Assembly (NCBI RefSeq): GCF_963576615.1
Contig: NC_088709.1
Location: 17,373,264 to 17,437,263 of the forward strand
DNA length: 64,000 bases
Origin: Watersipora subatra
Taxonomy: Eukaryota > Bryozoa > Gymnolaemata > Cheilostomatida > Watersiporidae
Reading direction: 5' to 3'
Part shown: one piece after another, positions 48,601 through 61,100 of the stretch
Layout: each line of letters starts with the position of its first letter
Numbering within the stretch: the stretch's first letter is position 1
Position numbers and translations under genes: made by a program
Notes under the pieces: model-generated
Database searches by the model: none
What the model saw: only the letters and a program-made list of their open reading frames with translations
Told to the model about the DNA's origin: nothing

Positions 48601-51373
48601 AGAGGCTAATTGATGAAGTCATTGCAACGATCAACTGATGAAAAGCCCCACATTTAAGAAAATGATCAAACATCAGTCAAAAGACTCGGTAGTTGTAATG
48701 AATCTTTTTACAGTATGTATTATGTATCTAGATGACACAATTTTCAGTTTAGCCACAGCGAAATGTGAACCAGTCGAACATAATTACCAGAAGGAATAAT
48801 TCTGTTTTTGCTCGAAGACAACGGCTTCACTTCAAAGAGTGGATCAGTACCAAATGCTTTCTGACCAAATATCTTAGTTGGAGCAAAATGGGCAGCAGCA
48901 GAATCCCTTTCACTTTCTCTCACAGGTCTATCATCTATAAAATATTTGCAACATGAGTTAAGATTATAGTAAAGCACGGAATCCTTGAGTCAGTGCGGCT
49001 GAGTCAGAGTGATACATACAGTGGGAAATGTCCAACAGTTGCACTATATTGTAGACAATTATAAGACCACAATGGATGCACACTCATTCAACGATTTAAC
49101 AAAAGCGTTATAATTGCATGTGGGCCTATATAAGTTTTAATAGATTTTCTCCGCTGTTATTATATAACTATCTGAGTTGTAACTAACTTTACATTCCGTT
49201 TCCATGAATCGAATACTAATCTCTTCAATTTAAAACTATTTATATTTCTAATGAAGCCGTTAGGCAACCAACCATTGGCTATTAAAAAGAAAGTTCCTGA
49301 TTGCAAGCAGAAATCAATAAATTGCAGTAGTTTAGCTTATTTAAAGGCTTAATGCATCATTAAAAAATGGCATAAAGTTCACTGAAACTCAGCAGAATTT
49401 GGAAAACACTTATCAACATGCTATGTACTTGAAAATACAGCTGTGCACTGACAATTTTCTAACTAAATAACATTCTATCGAAAAATCATAATTTTAAATA
49501 GAGGCCAAACTAGATTAAAACAGAAATAAATGCCTTTTAAGGTTCAATATTCTTGTCTTACGTTACAAATTTATATGATATGATTTTACTACTTACTCCA
49601 AAAATACTATGCCCAAGTTTAATCATTCAAATTTAGTTAATTGCAAATCATACCCAATATCTTGAGATTAGGAAGGATATTAACCACAAAGAGTCTGTAA
49701 TCGGCTTCAGTTCTGGCAACTGGGTTGAGTCTGAGGTCGAGATTTGTAATCTTTGTACAGCGTCGGAGTGGCGATAAATCTTCCAGGGTTGTTAGATTAT
49801 TATAGTACAAGTTTACATTCTCAAGGAGTGTGCAGTTCTCAAGGCCCTGTAGTAAATATCGATGAGAGCTTGTGGTAAAAAAAATCAACACCTACAGTCA
49901 CATAATGTAATAATCACGTTAAACCGCCATATCTAAAGATATGAGCTTCCTGAGCCAACAAATTTAAACAGTGATTTTAAGGGCTTTTTGTTGCAATTGA
50001 GCTTTTATTAGCAGAGGCTTATTCATGACCAGTAGCTACTGCTCCAAAGTTTTTAACTGTAAAATATAGTAGCGAAAAAAAGAAAATAATGTGCTGAGAA
50101 TTGGAGATATACCGGATGTTTGGGACCTTGGTGGAAACTGATAAAGAAAGATTTTTAAGTTGTTACAAATTATAAACAATCGTACTTCAAACCGAACTGG
50201 CTATCATTTTGGTGTCCTTTCCTCACAGTAAAAAAAGGAAATTGTACCTAGATACTGCCTCATTCATATCATCATTTTGTTGAATGCAAGTACCACTCAG
50301 TGCTCCATAGTTAAACAATATTTTCATCAAAACAAGATATAAAGAAAAAACCACCAACTCAAATAGCAGTTTCTAAACACCAAATAATTGGTAAACTTAT
50401 TTAGCAAACGAAATATTTGGTGGTTCACAGAAAATACTTCTATTATCGTTATAACTTATGACTTAATGTTAAATGACAATTTCAAAATTGAACCAACAAT
50501 AGATCTTATTAGCTTAATTTCACAAACCTTGACACTTTCTAAACTATTTCGTGACAAGTCTAAATTTTTAAGTCGAGTGAAATTGTGCAGCGATGTTCCA
50601 AGTGTAGTGATCTTCTCATGATATGTCCCAGGTAATGCTAGCGACTTGACATCTTCTACAACAACAACAAAAAACTATTTACTTACACAAAAAAGTCTAA
50701 AAATATTGCAACAGCTAGTCAATAAATGAACAGAAAACAACCAATGTGTGTCTACAACACAGCCCGTGGTGAACTCTGTGTCATTGAAATACCATCAAAC
50801 CAGTAGGTTTCTGCTAAGATTTGACAATATGGCAACCACATACATTGTGTCTTGAACCTTCCAAAACTAGCAAGAAAATGATAACACCCAATATGTATAA
50901 CATGATGTTTGTAAATCAAATTATACATATTTGATGTATAATTTGATGTATAAACAAATATATATTTGTTCATGCAAGTAATAGCAAATATATAATTTGA
51001 TATATAAACAAATATACATGCATATATGTTTACATATCAAATTAAACATTTGCTATTACTGGCATGAATAATAACAAATATTTATGTATAGACTATAATT
51101 ATGTTCTGACGCCAGTCAGCATTTGTTAAAGCGATTTAATAAATAAAACCATTTAACATCTAAACATTTATGAACGATGGACACATTCTACAGATGTATT
51201 CTGGAAATCTAACTAGAGTGGATAAATTTTAAACAACAAAAATCCATTAAAATCATAAATTTTGACAATGAAGCAATATTAAAATCGTATGTCGAACCAA
51301 GGTTTTCATGGTCTAATCCAACTCTTTGTCTAATCCATTCTTCGGATATTGCTGTTGTCAACGCCGCCATCAT
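42697..51373 (-). CDS. CEP72: Centrosomal protein of 72 kDa (CEP72), complete, 13 exons
   Basis: Exons in order: 51373-51298, 50655-50528, 49846-49654, 48934-48788, 48035-47904, 47657-47525, 44771-44637, 44471-44347, 44279-44250, 44049-43883, 43546-43456, 43077-42957, 42784-42697 (stop TAA). Sum 1566 nt, 521 residues, against 647 in human. CEP72 is a centriolar-satellite and centrosome protein that helps recruit pericentriolar factors. The N-terminal leucine-rich repeats include LALPGTYHEKIT, LDLSRNSLESVK, NVNLYYNNL and LDLRLNPVARTEADYRLFVV, followed by DDRPVRESERDSAAAHF. These match the diagnostic human LNLYYN, DFRLNPVVKVEPDYRLFVV and DDRPVRASE. Later MDADDRAVLDLL, HFTPNPE and TLLDLVDKYW also match human. 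The C-terminal third is coiled coil, ending in ATMLQESHKSLVETNDHLLREI. All phases agree. The 30-nt exon 44279-44250 and the exon 1 donor (CTTG/GTTCGA) are the weakest boundaries. A second in-frame ATG follows the first directly. Confidence 0.95.
45000..45126. repeat. TA-rich tract and four copies of a 17-bp tandem repeat
   Basis: TA-rich sequence (45000-45043) is followed by about four units of AGGTAAATTCTTTTTAT (45057-45126; the first two units vary slightly). It lies in the CEP72 intron 44772-47524. Confidence 0.85.
45480..46810. repeat. Composite repeat B, copy 2, with two tRNA-like modules
   Basis: A module at 45480-45610 and another at 46485-46810 flank an AT-rich body that matches 9170-9790 (shared phrases include CTCTACATTCTCTCT, GTATTTAATTTTGATATC and GCAACAGTAACCTTTTT). 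On the minus strand the modules read tRNA-like: GTGGCTAAATGC (A-box-like) then GAGTTCAAATTC at the right module, and GAGTTCAAATCC at the left module. The body holds a 64/67-bp tandem duplication at 45942-46072. Confidence 0.55.
45942..46072 (+). repeat. Tandem duplication, 64 and 67 bp
   Basis: Two units starting ACAAAGACAGTTGTATGTTG at 45942 and 46006 differ by a 3-base TTA insertion and two substitutions. A third copy of the junction (ACAAAGTACC) follows at 46073. It is internal to repeat B copy 2; copy 1 has a single unit. Confidence 0.85.
46880..47190. mobile_element. Tigger-like family A, 3' fragment
   Basis: Matches the interior-to-right part of the elements at 6660-7040 and 60000-60340 (shared phrases AAGCTAAATTCATTT, TGCAGATCATAACCA, GTAACTATAGTTACT, GTTAACATA). 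No inverted ends are preserved. It directly follows repeat B copy 2 in a CEP72 intron. Confidence 0.65.
48061..48496. mobile_element. TTAA-flanked MITE
   Basis: Ends AGGCTGGTTCACACTGTA and, reverse strand, AGCCTGGTTCACACTATA, directly flanked by TTAA on both sides (48057-48060, 48497-48500). At 436 bp with no coding sequence it is non-autonomous. A TTAA target fits piggyBac- or Kolobok-type mobilisation (inference). It is 25 bp upstream of the CEP72 exon starting (minus) at 48035. Confidence 0.85.
50969..51068. repeat. Imperfect inverted repeat, 41-bp arms
   Basis: Arms 50969-51009 (TTCATGCAAGTAATAGCAAA onwards) and 51028-51068 (reverse strand TTCATGCCAGTAATAGCAAA) match with about five differences around an 18-base AT-rich loop. 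A further direct repeat of AATTTGATGTATAAACAAAT lies just upstream. It is in CEP72 intron 1. Confidence 0.8.
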
Positions 51374-52154
51374 TCAAACTGACAAGCGCACATCTGCGGA
51401 AAGATTGACTAGCCTTTGCGAAAACACAGTATGTTCATTTGAATTTCGACTGGTGATGTTTAAATAACATTTGTAACTCTTAGGCTAGATTGATCTGGGG
51501 AAAGTTGACGAACTTGCTGCGTTTAGCTTTTTATTGACCTCTCATCGATGCTCATTTGTTTGTTTGAGAAATGTTGCGAAGAGGTTTAGCTACACACGCG
51601 CGGAATTGTGAAAGTTTCATAACATGCTAAAAGAGTACTAGAATTTTAGTATTTTCTCCATACTTTCCTCCTGAATGTTCACCTAAAATAGCTACATGTA
51701 ATATTTTATGACTAATAATTAGCTTATTGTTATATAAAACATTGTTCCAACTTCATTTGCACAACTGACAAACGCATCGACAGGCTTATAAAATAGATTT
51801 ACTCTCTTTGCCACATCAGGTCCATACTGCTGTAATGTATTTTTCTATTTGCTAGTATTGTTAAATATGTCGATGCGTATTGTTATTAGAGCAAAATAAG
51901 CATACATAAAATACGTGCTGCTGGTTGTCTAGAGCATTATTGCTATTACTGAAATTCCTTGGAAACTTATGTTAATAACAAAATACTCGTAGAAATATGG
52001 CAGAGTGAAAGTAAAAGGCGTATTAGGTGAATTTGATAGTGTGAAGCACTTTCATCACATCTAACTTTACAGTAATCTAGTTCTGGAATGTTTTTATTAT
52101 AAACATTTTAGTTTGTGTGCTCTTCCAGATTGTTTCTCCCTAGTCACAGATTCG
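51374..52154. promoter_or_regulatory. Divergent intergenic region, CEP72 / unknown gene
   Basis: The two start codons lie 781 bp apart on opposite strands, so a shared promoter is likely. A short CpG-containing patch (CACACGCGCGGAA) lies near 51593-51605. The rest is AT-rich. No TATA box or known operator could be assigned, and the 5' untranslated exons are not defined. Confidence 0.4.
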
Positions 52155-55100
52155 ATGGTTTACTATCCATATAGGTAAAAACGCTAGGCATTTCTCGAGT
52201 AAGTAGCCAAACACTTAGCTTTTGAACGTAAAATTGTTTTTATTGTTTATCAAAATTACATAGAATGAATTGTGCCAATATTTATATTAAATAATGACAC
52301 AAATACAAAAAAAATTAGATATTCTTCCAGCAGACGTGCAGTACAAATGTATTCAACTGATATAATATAATTTTGATGTAGCGCATATAGAAAGTAAAAA
52401 TGCAAAAGTGAGTAATTTGATGTATATACCAAAATGGCTCAGCCATTCCTGAAACATTACCGTACGAGAACTCTATATCCTGGGATAACTTGAAGAATAA
52501 AACTTAGAACAGTAGTATGTCTACTATATGTCAGTTGCTCTGTGTTACATGTGTTGTAGTTATCGCTTTACAAGTTCAGCACCATTTCAGGTTTTAGGTA
52601 TATATGTTGCATTATCTTAGGTACGGAATTATTTCTCTGTTGTTATTATGAAAATAAGAGTGATGCTTGTCCGTTCATCCATATATTCGTTCAAGGTTAG
52701 AATAAAAGATAGATTTCAACCAGACGCCAGCTCGTCACATTCAAAGTTTTTCAAGTTGAAACATTGAAGCATGTTAATATTTGTTACATAGAGAGCAATT
52801 GATGGATGATTGGTCAGGTTCAGGCATTGAAGATGGTAGGAATGCCACACCCAAGTCTCTTAGCAGATGCAGTCCAGATCTGTTCTCAGAAAAAATAAGC
52901 CAGTTTTCCGACTTTGATATAGAATCCTTCTGCGAAGCTTCCAATCACACCAGCGCATTGGGAACAGAGGAAGATGCAAGACATAGTGGTAACTCACTTA
53001 TCCTCAAATTTACAAAAGTGGTCATTAATGGTCAAGTGCCAGTATTAAATGTTAACTTTTTATAATAAAGTACAGAAGGTATGGTTACTAAACTCTTAGC
53101 AAGTGTTATCAGCTGTTTTTCTTCTTTTGAACAATGATGTGGCTGATTGCAAACTTTAGTATGTTCAAACTGCAATTTGAACAACACCCTAGCTGTTGAG
53201 ATGCAATGTTGTACACGCTTCTAAGGCGAAGACCGCAGAGTAATGAGAACATAAGAATCTTTTCAACTTTATTAATTTAGTCTGTATATATAGTTTAGCC
53301 TTTCAATTTAGTTTTTATACATAGTTTTAGTGCTATAAGCAATGAGCTGATTGTTGTTTTTGGGCTCTAGAGTGAATCGAGCAAAATACGATGTAGTCTA
53401 ACAGTATTTGCTCAATCATATGATAGGCTTGACATAAGCAAATATTAAACTAGATCAACTTTGGTATGTCGGTGTTTGACGGTATAATTTGTAAAATCCT
53501 CCGGAGCACGCCTCCTTGAACAGCGCACATGTGTAGACTTGGCAATGTGTAAGTTAAGTGGTAGAATGATGAAAAATGCAGCAGAACTTGCTTTGATTCA
53601 CACTAGATATAGTATAAATAATCATAATTTTCTGTATTTTAAATTTCTACCATCTTTTTTGTAACATGCAAAACTATTTTTTGCGAAATTCTGGATGTCT
53701 TATATTAAAAATGTTTTCATCGCAATATTTCTCAAAAATCATAATTTATAAAGATGATCTTAAATTGAGTTTGAACTGTGCATTTATAATGTTTTCAGAT
53801 ATTAATCTCAAGCCTCCCTTGATCTACTTGGGTCGCAGTTGTGTGTTAAACCGTTGCCAATTAGCCTACACATTTTTTGCCGCCTTTACAATATTTCATA
53901 AAAATTGAAATAATTCTGTTTTCATGTTTTAAAGCAACAAAAAATGTGAGATTTAGCTTGTGCCTTTTTGTAATATTTGAACCATTTTGATTTAAAATTT
54001 GGGCATTATTAATTTTCCTCGATTTTCAAATAGCAATTTTATATTGCTCGTGCTGTTAACGACCGCACACAATTGACTTAAATTCCCTAGCAATGTGTTC
54101 CTGAAAATTTAGGTGATTCAACGATATAACCATAACTATTTTTATAGTAGGTTTGTTGTTGTAGCGACTATAAAACTCTATTGAAAGAGTTTTACAAAGT
54201 CTTCTGATAATATAAAGTTATTAGGTAATATCGCATTGCTCATAGCTTTATGACGCTTTAGGCCTCCCATCAAATAGTCAATCGTGTATATGACTATGTC
54301 AATAAAACTGTTTGTCCTTGACCTACTTTATTGCTCATGATCATGATGAAACATTTTAACTTGTTTTACAAGAAAATTAAACCAGACTAGAATGAAGTTG
54401 CCAGTCCATCAAGGAGTTTCACATAATGCGTAGCCTCTGCTTTGTTACACCTCCTTTAACCTGCAAAGGTACTGTATAATTAGTCGGATGGCAAATCATT
54501 AGATGCTCTTCATTGCAATAATGTGCAATGAACTGTTTAGTTAGCTTCTGCTTATAACTCCATGCTTTTAACCCTTTCTGTAGTTACCCAAGTGCTACGA
54601 AGAATGGTTGTGTCACCCATGTCAATGCATGATGGCTTGTGTTGAGACTGTCGTTGTCTAAAAGGTTCCACTATGATACAGGTTTGACCAATGCTTTCTC
54701 AGATGGGGATCCCATTGCGTCTGGCGCCAACACTGATTGGCTCACCTCTCAAAGGGAGTCTAGCCTGAAAACGCAAAGATCTGGCTCACGCTCATCTGCA
54801 AGGAACAAAAGTTCAAAAAGTATGCGTTTTTTGCTTTTCTGTGAGCATATAGTTGTTGTTAACAGGTGGTGTCATTGGTAGTTGGCTCATTTGAGCAACG
54901 TATATTTCATACTTGATAACAATTATGTGTGTAATTAGTTTAGTATCAGCTCTGTGGTGCAAGATCATTTTTTCAAGATTCTTAGTTTGTTAAATGATCT
55001 CATGCTTGCGTACAACTGATTTGCTCTCATTGGATGAGAAATGGTTGCAGAGGGGCCAGAGTCAGTTAAATGGAGCCAAGATTTCCCAGATGATCATGAG

Positions 55101-58100
55101 TCGGTAGATCATGACGTCAGAGCAAGTCTCAATAGAGATAAAACCCAGGCACCTCCTTTGCCTAATTTCTCTTTCCTCAAGAATGGCAGTTTGCAGTCTA
55201 GTGCCAACTCTCCCTCGCCTCAAAAAGTCACAAGTTTGTTTCACAGTAGTGGCACTGGAAAACAGCCATCAGTGAAGCGTCTTGGAAGGTTTATTATCAT
55301 TATATGTAACTCATTTGAGCTCACTAACTACTACTAGGGTGTGTTCGTACGCACTATTAAATGGTTTGTATATAATAAACTAAATATGTATAAATATATA
55401 AATAAATATAATATGTATATATAAATAAAATAATATAAATATATATAATTTTCAAGCATTACAAGTGATCATTTAGAACTCTATTGTATATTTTTCATGT
55501 TAAACACTTTCAATCTAGCACAATTGAATCGAATGTGCTAAGGTTTTTGTTAATGTGTTTCTTCAGAACTTTCTTGTAGGATTGTCTCCATAATTTTGTG
55601 GGCTGCTACAGGACCATAATATATTCATATTGTTTTGATTATGCCATCCTCTAGCCTGGATATATTTATTGTTGCAATAGGTTCAGCTACCCTCGAAGCA
55701 AGTCCAATGCTAGTACGCTAAGCTCTGACTCTGTGTTAGATGTAAATCTGGACCTGATAAAACCACCTGCTCTTTCTAAAGGTATCAATCACTTCAGATG
55801 TATATAAAATAGACCTTGTATTTTGGTGTATCTGCCTATCAAGAGGCAGTCTTGTCTAGTTCGTAGTTTCTTTAGCTTTGTGTTTGGCTCACTCGTTGTA
55901 TTTTTATTTTATTAATCCTTTAACTGCTATTTCTGCCAGTATTAATACATACTGCATTAACCAAACACTACACATATACTAAAAAAGTCTAATGCAATTC
56001 GACCTTCTCACTCGTAGTCATTGCGCAAAGAGAATGTAATTTCTGATAAAGTTTATTGATATGAGAAAATAATATGATATTGTATAGTCTATCAGCAACA
56101 TACTTCTTGTTGAAAATAGAATTGTGGTTTAGAACCTTTCAGAATTTAGTTTAATCATCTGTAATTAATCCCTGATGCAATGAGCTTCCTTCATGCCGAA
56201 GCAAATATTGTACCCGTTCAATTTTTGTTGTTTCTATGTTATCTCTGCTATACCGGTGGCGAATGAATAGAAGCTAATCATAAAGTAATATCGTTGTGTA
56301 GTTTCTATACAACAGTCTTTATAAGGAATGGCTCCTTGAGGAGCCAGTTTTTAGTGAACGCACGTTCTTGGCGATTGAGGCGATGAACTAAAGTTTAACA
56401 TCTTTTTTGTTTCATACCATGTGAAACAATTCGTAAAATAGTAAAAATAAAATGCGTTTAGTGGTCATTTTTTACATCTTTATTCTACCTTTATTTAAGA
56501 CCAAAACTTTGCCTTTTTATTAATCAAAGATACGTTTTGCTGCTAAGAAGCAACAATTTTTTGTTTCTCCGTGGTTGAGTACTTATATTATTTTATACAG
56601 CGCTAGCTCTGTTGGTGCCTTTTTATGTTCTGGTCTGCCTCTGAGTTGTGGTCTCTCGCATACACACACTTGCATTTTGGCCTTGTTCCTCAGTGGTTTG
56701 CCAGATTTTCTTTGGTGAAGCAGTTGCCTATGTGCTTGCATATATATTATACATGTAGCTCTGTATTGCAATGTCATGGTATATATATAACCTAGACTAT
56801 ATATCTATATATATATAGTCTAGGTTCTGATATTTGATTGGAACAGTGAGTTCTGATCATCATAATGTATGGTGTGATAGGCATTGTCATCATTTTGTCT
56901 CTTGCATGCGCTAGCAAACAAGATTTCGCAAGTCGATTTGACAAGAGGTCTTTGAGAGTCTGGCTATTATTGTCTCATTGTTTTTCGTAGACTTGAAACA
57001 GGAAAAACAGCCACTAGTAACCGATTCCAGAGCTGCCAACAGCGAGTCGGAGTCGCTGATGTCCGTTGTGGTTGACCTGCTAAAGCCATGCCCAGACTCC
57101 ATGAACGATGAGACCATTATGTCTGTTGCTACTGTCAATACAGGTAAAACAGGTTTTCATGTTTGAGCTGTCAGACGGTTTTAGGTTGTTGGCTGTACTC
57201 TAGTTTGTGCAAATGGTTTGTTTCTCCGGTTGTGCTCCATGATAGCCAGTATTAAGCCTACTTGTTAACAAAGGATGTACCTAAGAGCCATCAGAGGTCA
57301 ACTCTTTATTCATTGCCGACCATGAGTCGTGTATCGCCACTCGGTACATGGTTTGCGTATAGCACATGGTTTGCGTATGGCCTAGAGCCATGTCGTGTGG
57401 CTGTAGTGCCCGTCATACAAAACATTTCTGATTAGTGAGTAGTGATGCCTATCGAGTTTGTACTTAAACAAAGTGAAACGATTATCTGCCCGCATTGAGT
57501 CAATAAAAAATTCATTTACAGACCACTCTGAGTTTAGTTTCCCTTTGCAGAAACTTATCTTTCATCGTGGTTTCTTTTTCACCATGACCAGCCGGGTCAG
57601 ATGGATTACAGCTATGGAGGTTTCACTAATTGTACATCAATGCACTTCGGATGATTGTCTATTGAACAATAGTTCTACTGAGTGATTATTCTATTTTAGC
57701 GGTAATAATAATGATGTAAGTTATAATAATATTGATAACTCGTTCGACTCAGAACACTACTTGTTACTTATGTTAGTAGTGGAAATAGGCCTAAAAAGTG
57801 TCCAAGCTCATTCTGCAACACATGTTTAGCCTTTTTAATGGCATCAGCTGTTGTAAAATTCTACACTGATTAATTTGGTATAAACATATTCATTGGTTCA
57901 AAAGATTCAATTCTGTGTGGTTCAAGCCTATGACAATTTATATGTATTCTTATCAAATATTAGGATTTGCCGAGTATCCAATTATGTCTTAGTAAAAAAT
58001 TAATTTTAAGTTATCATGTCTATATCGGCACTGTTTAGGACACAGCTGGTGTATTTGTACTCATATTTTTAAAAGGAATACAATCGAACCACGACTTGTG

Positions 58101-61100
58101 ATCAGGTCACTATACAAAGTTTTCAGCATGTCCTAAACTTTCAGTCAATGGTAAAATAATCAGCGTGTGCTATAGCCGGAATAACAGATCCACAGACACA
58201 CATACTTTGAAAAAAATATATACACTAGATAACATGTTGTGATTTATCACAAATTTTATTTTTTCATATATACTATATTGTCTTGTTATACATATTATAA
58301 TATACATGTATATAATCATTATATATAAATAATACATAATATAATCACTACATATATATAATTATTATATATAATATATATAGTATTTACATTATATATT
58401 ATTTATATATAATTATTATATGTAATATAATTATTATAATTGTTATATGTATGTTATATAGTTAATAATTATATATATATTATTTATAATAATTATATAT
58501 ATATATACAGTGCACCCTCGAGATACGATTACCCTGATATACGATTTTTTCACCTTACGAAGTCAAACATTGTGATATCTTTACCTCGCTATACGAATTT
58601 TATTTCACCATACGAATTTGAGAAAAGTTTCGCCCGAGTTAAAATTTGGCCGTCGGTGTGCTCATAACACACGTCGAAATAAAAAAGTCACCGAAATATA
58701 GTTTGCCGAAAACATTCTTAGAACGTTTAGAAGAGACACGATGATCGACTTCTCTCATGTCCGCGTGGAAAATTTCGTGTAAAATACACAAGCGAGAGCA
58801 AATATTCATTTGTAGCGTTATTATAGCTTTTACTATAAACTTTTAAGTCAGCATACGTATTTAACTACAACTATCTACATTTAATTTGTTATCTATGGAA
58901 TCTGAGACCGATACAAACGTTACAAAACGAAGGAAAAATGATTTCTATGTCAACAAAGTTGGATGTTGTAAATAAGAAGAAGGGACCCATATTATTAACA
59001 TTGTCAAGGAATATGATCGCTACCAATCAGCATTTGCAATTATTATTCAAACAAGAACTCCATTAAGCAAGCACAAGAAAGAGCTTCCGACTGAAGATCT
59101 GAATGAGGCTAGGTCATGCACAAGATCAGCATTCAAAAGGAGCAACCATTTAGTAAAGGCGAGGATGTGGAAGATACAGAAAATCCCACATTCGCAAATA
59201 TTTCAAGTGTTTAATTTAGTGATATGGACTGGTACATTAAAACAATGCATGTGTAATATATATTATTTATCTCTTGTGTGGCATGTTTTTCATATTTTGT
59301 TCATTTTGTTTCCTTTTGATTTTATGTTATATTTTCTTGTTTAACCATGTCTTTGCATGTGGGCTTGTTATCTTCTACGTGAATATAATTCATCGTATGT
59401 ATGTAACTCATATAACTAGCTACTCAAGTTAGTTGACGCATCCACATTACTTTTTGAAACTTGCTAAAGCCCTGTCCTCCATAGGGTATAAATACGTACA
59501 AACTTTGTATGTATGGTTACATTGATTCTTGTGCACATTTCATACAAAACAAACTACTGTACCACATTCTCTGGATCCTTTTACAAGCGCTAGCTAGCAA
59601 TTTTCTGCATTGCACCATCAATTTTTTCGTAGAAAAATTGGACAGGAATGGACTTCTTTTAGCCTGCTAAAAAATTCCAATTCATTACGTTTTAAATTTA
59701 TTTTAAAGTGTACAGCACCATAATTAGCATTGATACGTTTTTGCCTCCTCTCTGCTTTACCCGCTACATGTACCAGCTAAAGCCACGTTACTCCAAAGGT
59801 ATGTACGTCCAGTATAGAAAACATAATTTTATTTTTCTTTTCGGTAGCCATTAAATGGTCAAGTGTGCGAGAGGCCGCTTTCTATAACTGCATCGCTCGG
59901 CCTTACTTAATTAGGTTGAAAAAGGTTTCAACCAGATAGGCTAAAGTTTATAGTGAAAGTGAAGATAGGAACTGCTGAAGGATAAAATTTTGTGATAAAA
60001 AGTTGAAATTCAGTAAAATAGTTCAAAATACATACTAAAATTTAGTTTTAAGTGTAGGCATAGCAAGCTAAACTTGAAGTGAATTCAAAGATTATGTTAT
60101 GCGTACCTTTTGAAGAAAAGATCTCCTTACCGTACGTACTACATTTGGTACACACATAATTTTGCGTTTTATTGCAGATCATAACCATTAAAATACACTA
60201 AATACAATACAGTTACTGTAGGTAACTATAATTACTAAAGTTAACATACTATTTTGTTGCTAATTGTCAATATGTACACATTTTTATAAAAAAAAATTGA
60301 CGAATTTCACCAGGTGGTGTTTGCATTGTATAATTACAATGGTCTCTATACCCCGATATACGAATTTTTCACCATACGATGCCAACCCTGGAACGAATTA
60401 ACATCGTATCTCGAGGGTGCACTGTACATGTATATACATTTTACTATACATATACTATTTTGCATTAGATACCAAAAGGCTGTTAATACCAATAGTCTAT
60501 GTCTTCGACCTCGTACAGATAATAAAGACTGTTCGTGCTTGTTGGAAGATGATAATCTCAGCTTTATAACGGTGTGCAGCATGATATGGACATCTGCTCA
60601 CATGATCCTAGATTAGCTTGTTGAAAGGGTAAAATTAGAATTTGTTCATAGTTGTAAGGGTTGTTTATGTTGTAGGTGCTTCTGATGCGACAGCCTTCTT
60701 ACCATGTACACAAAAAGGTATTTATGATTATGTAACAGTTGTCTCAACCAGGAGACGTCTGCTCTCTTCAGCTAGGCGTGGGAGAAACTGTATTTGCACT
60801 GATTACTGATTGTAATATTGAATAGGCGTGACCAGAGAGGACAGTCAGAGTTTGGGAAGCATAGACATACCTCTTCAAGATGACTGCATACCTGCTGTCA
60901 AAACAGGTAATGTGGGGACTGGGGAGTCTAGTCCCATGAACAACTCTTTGAGAGTTGAAGTTGCTGTTACAATAGTACATAACAAGCTAGCTAATATGCG
61001 CTTTGGTCATTTGTTACCTGATGACTTTTCATGTTTCGGTATTTTATAAAATTAAAATTGTTAATTTAGCTGCTGATGTGATGGGCCCATCCTCATTCAA

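Noticed and set aside
51373-51378. TTTGAA (CHR-like cell-cycle element) at the CEP72 start codon
   Set aside because: A six-base match overlapping the ATG in AT-rich sequence is expected by chance.
54570-54640. A possible extra exon of the unknown gene after CTGTAG
   Set aside because: It can be read in phase for about 20 codons but has no convincing donor in the right phase before a stop.
56330-56345. GGCTCC-TTGA-GGAGCC stem-loop resembling a histone mRNA 3' end
   Set aside because: The loop and closing bases differ from the histone consensus, no histone gene is near, and it lies within an intron.
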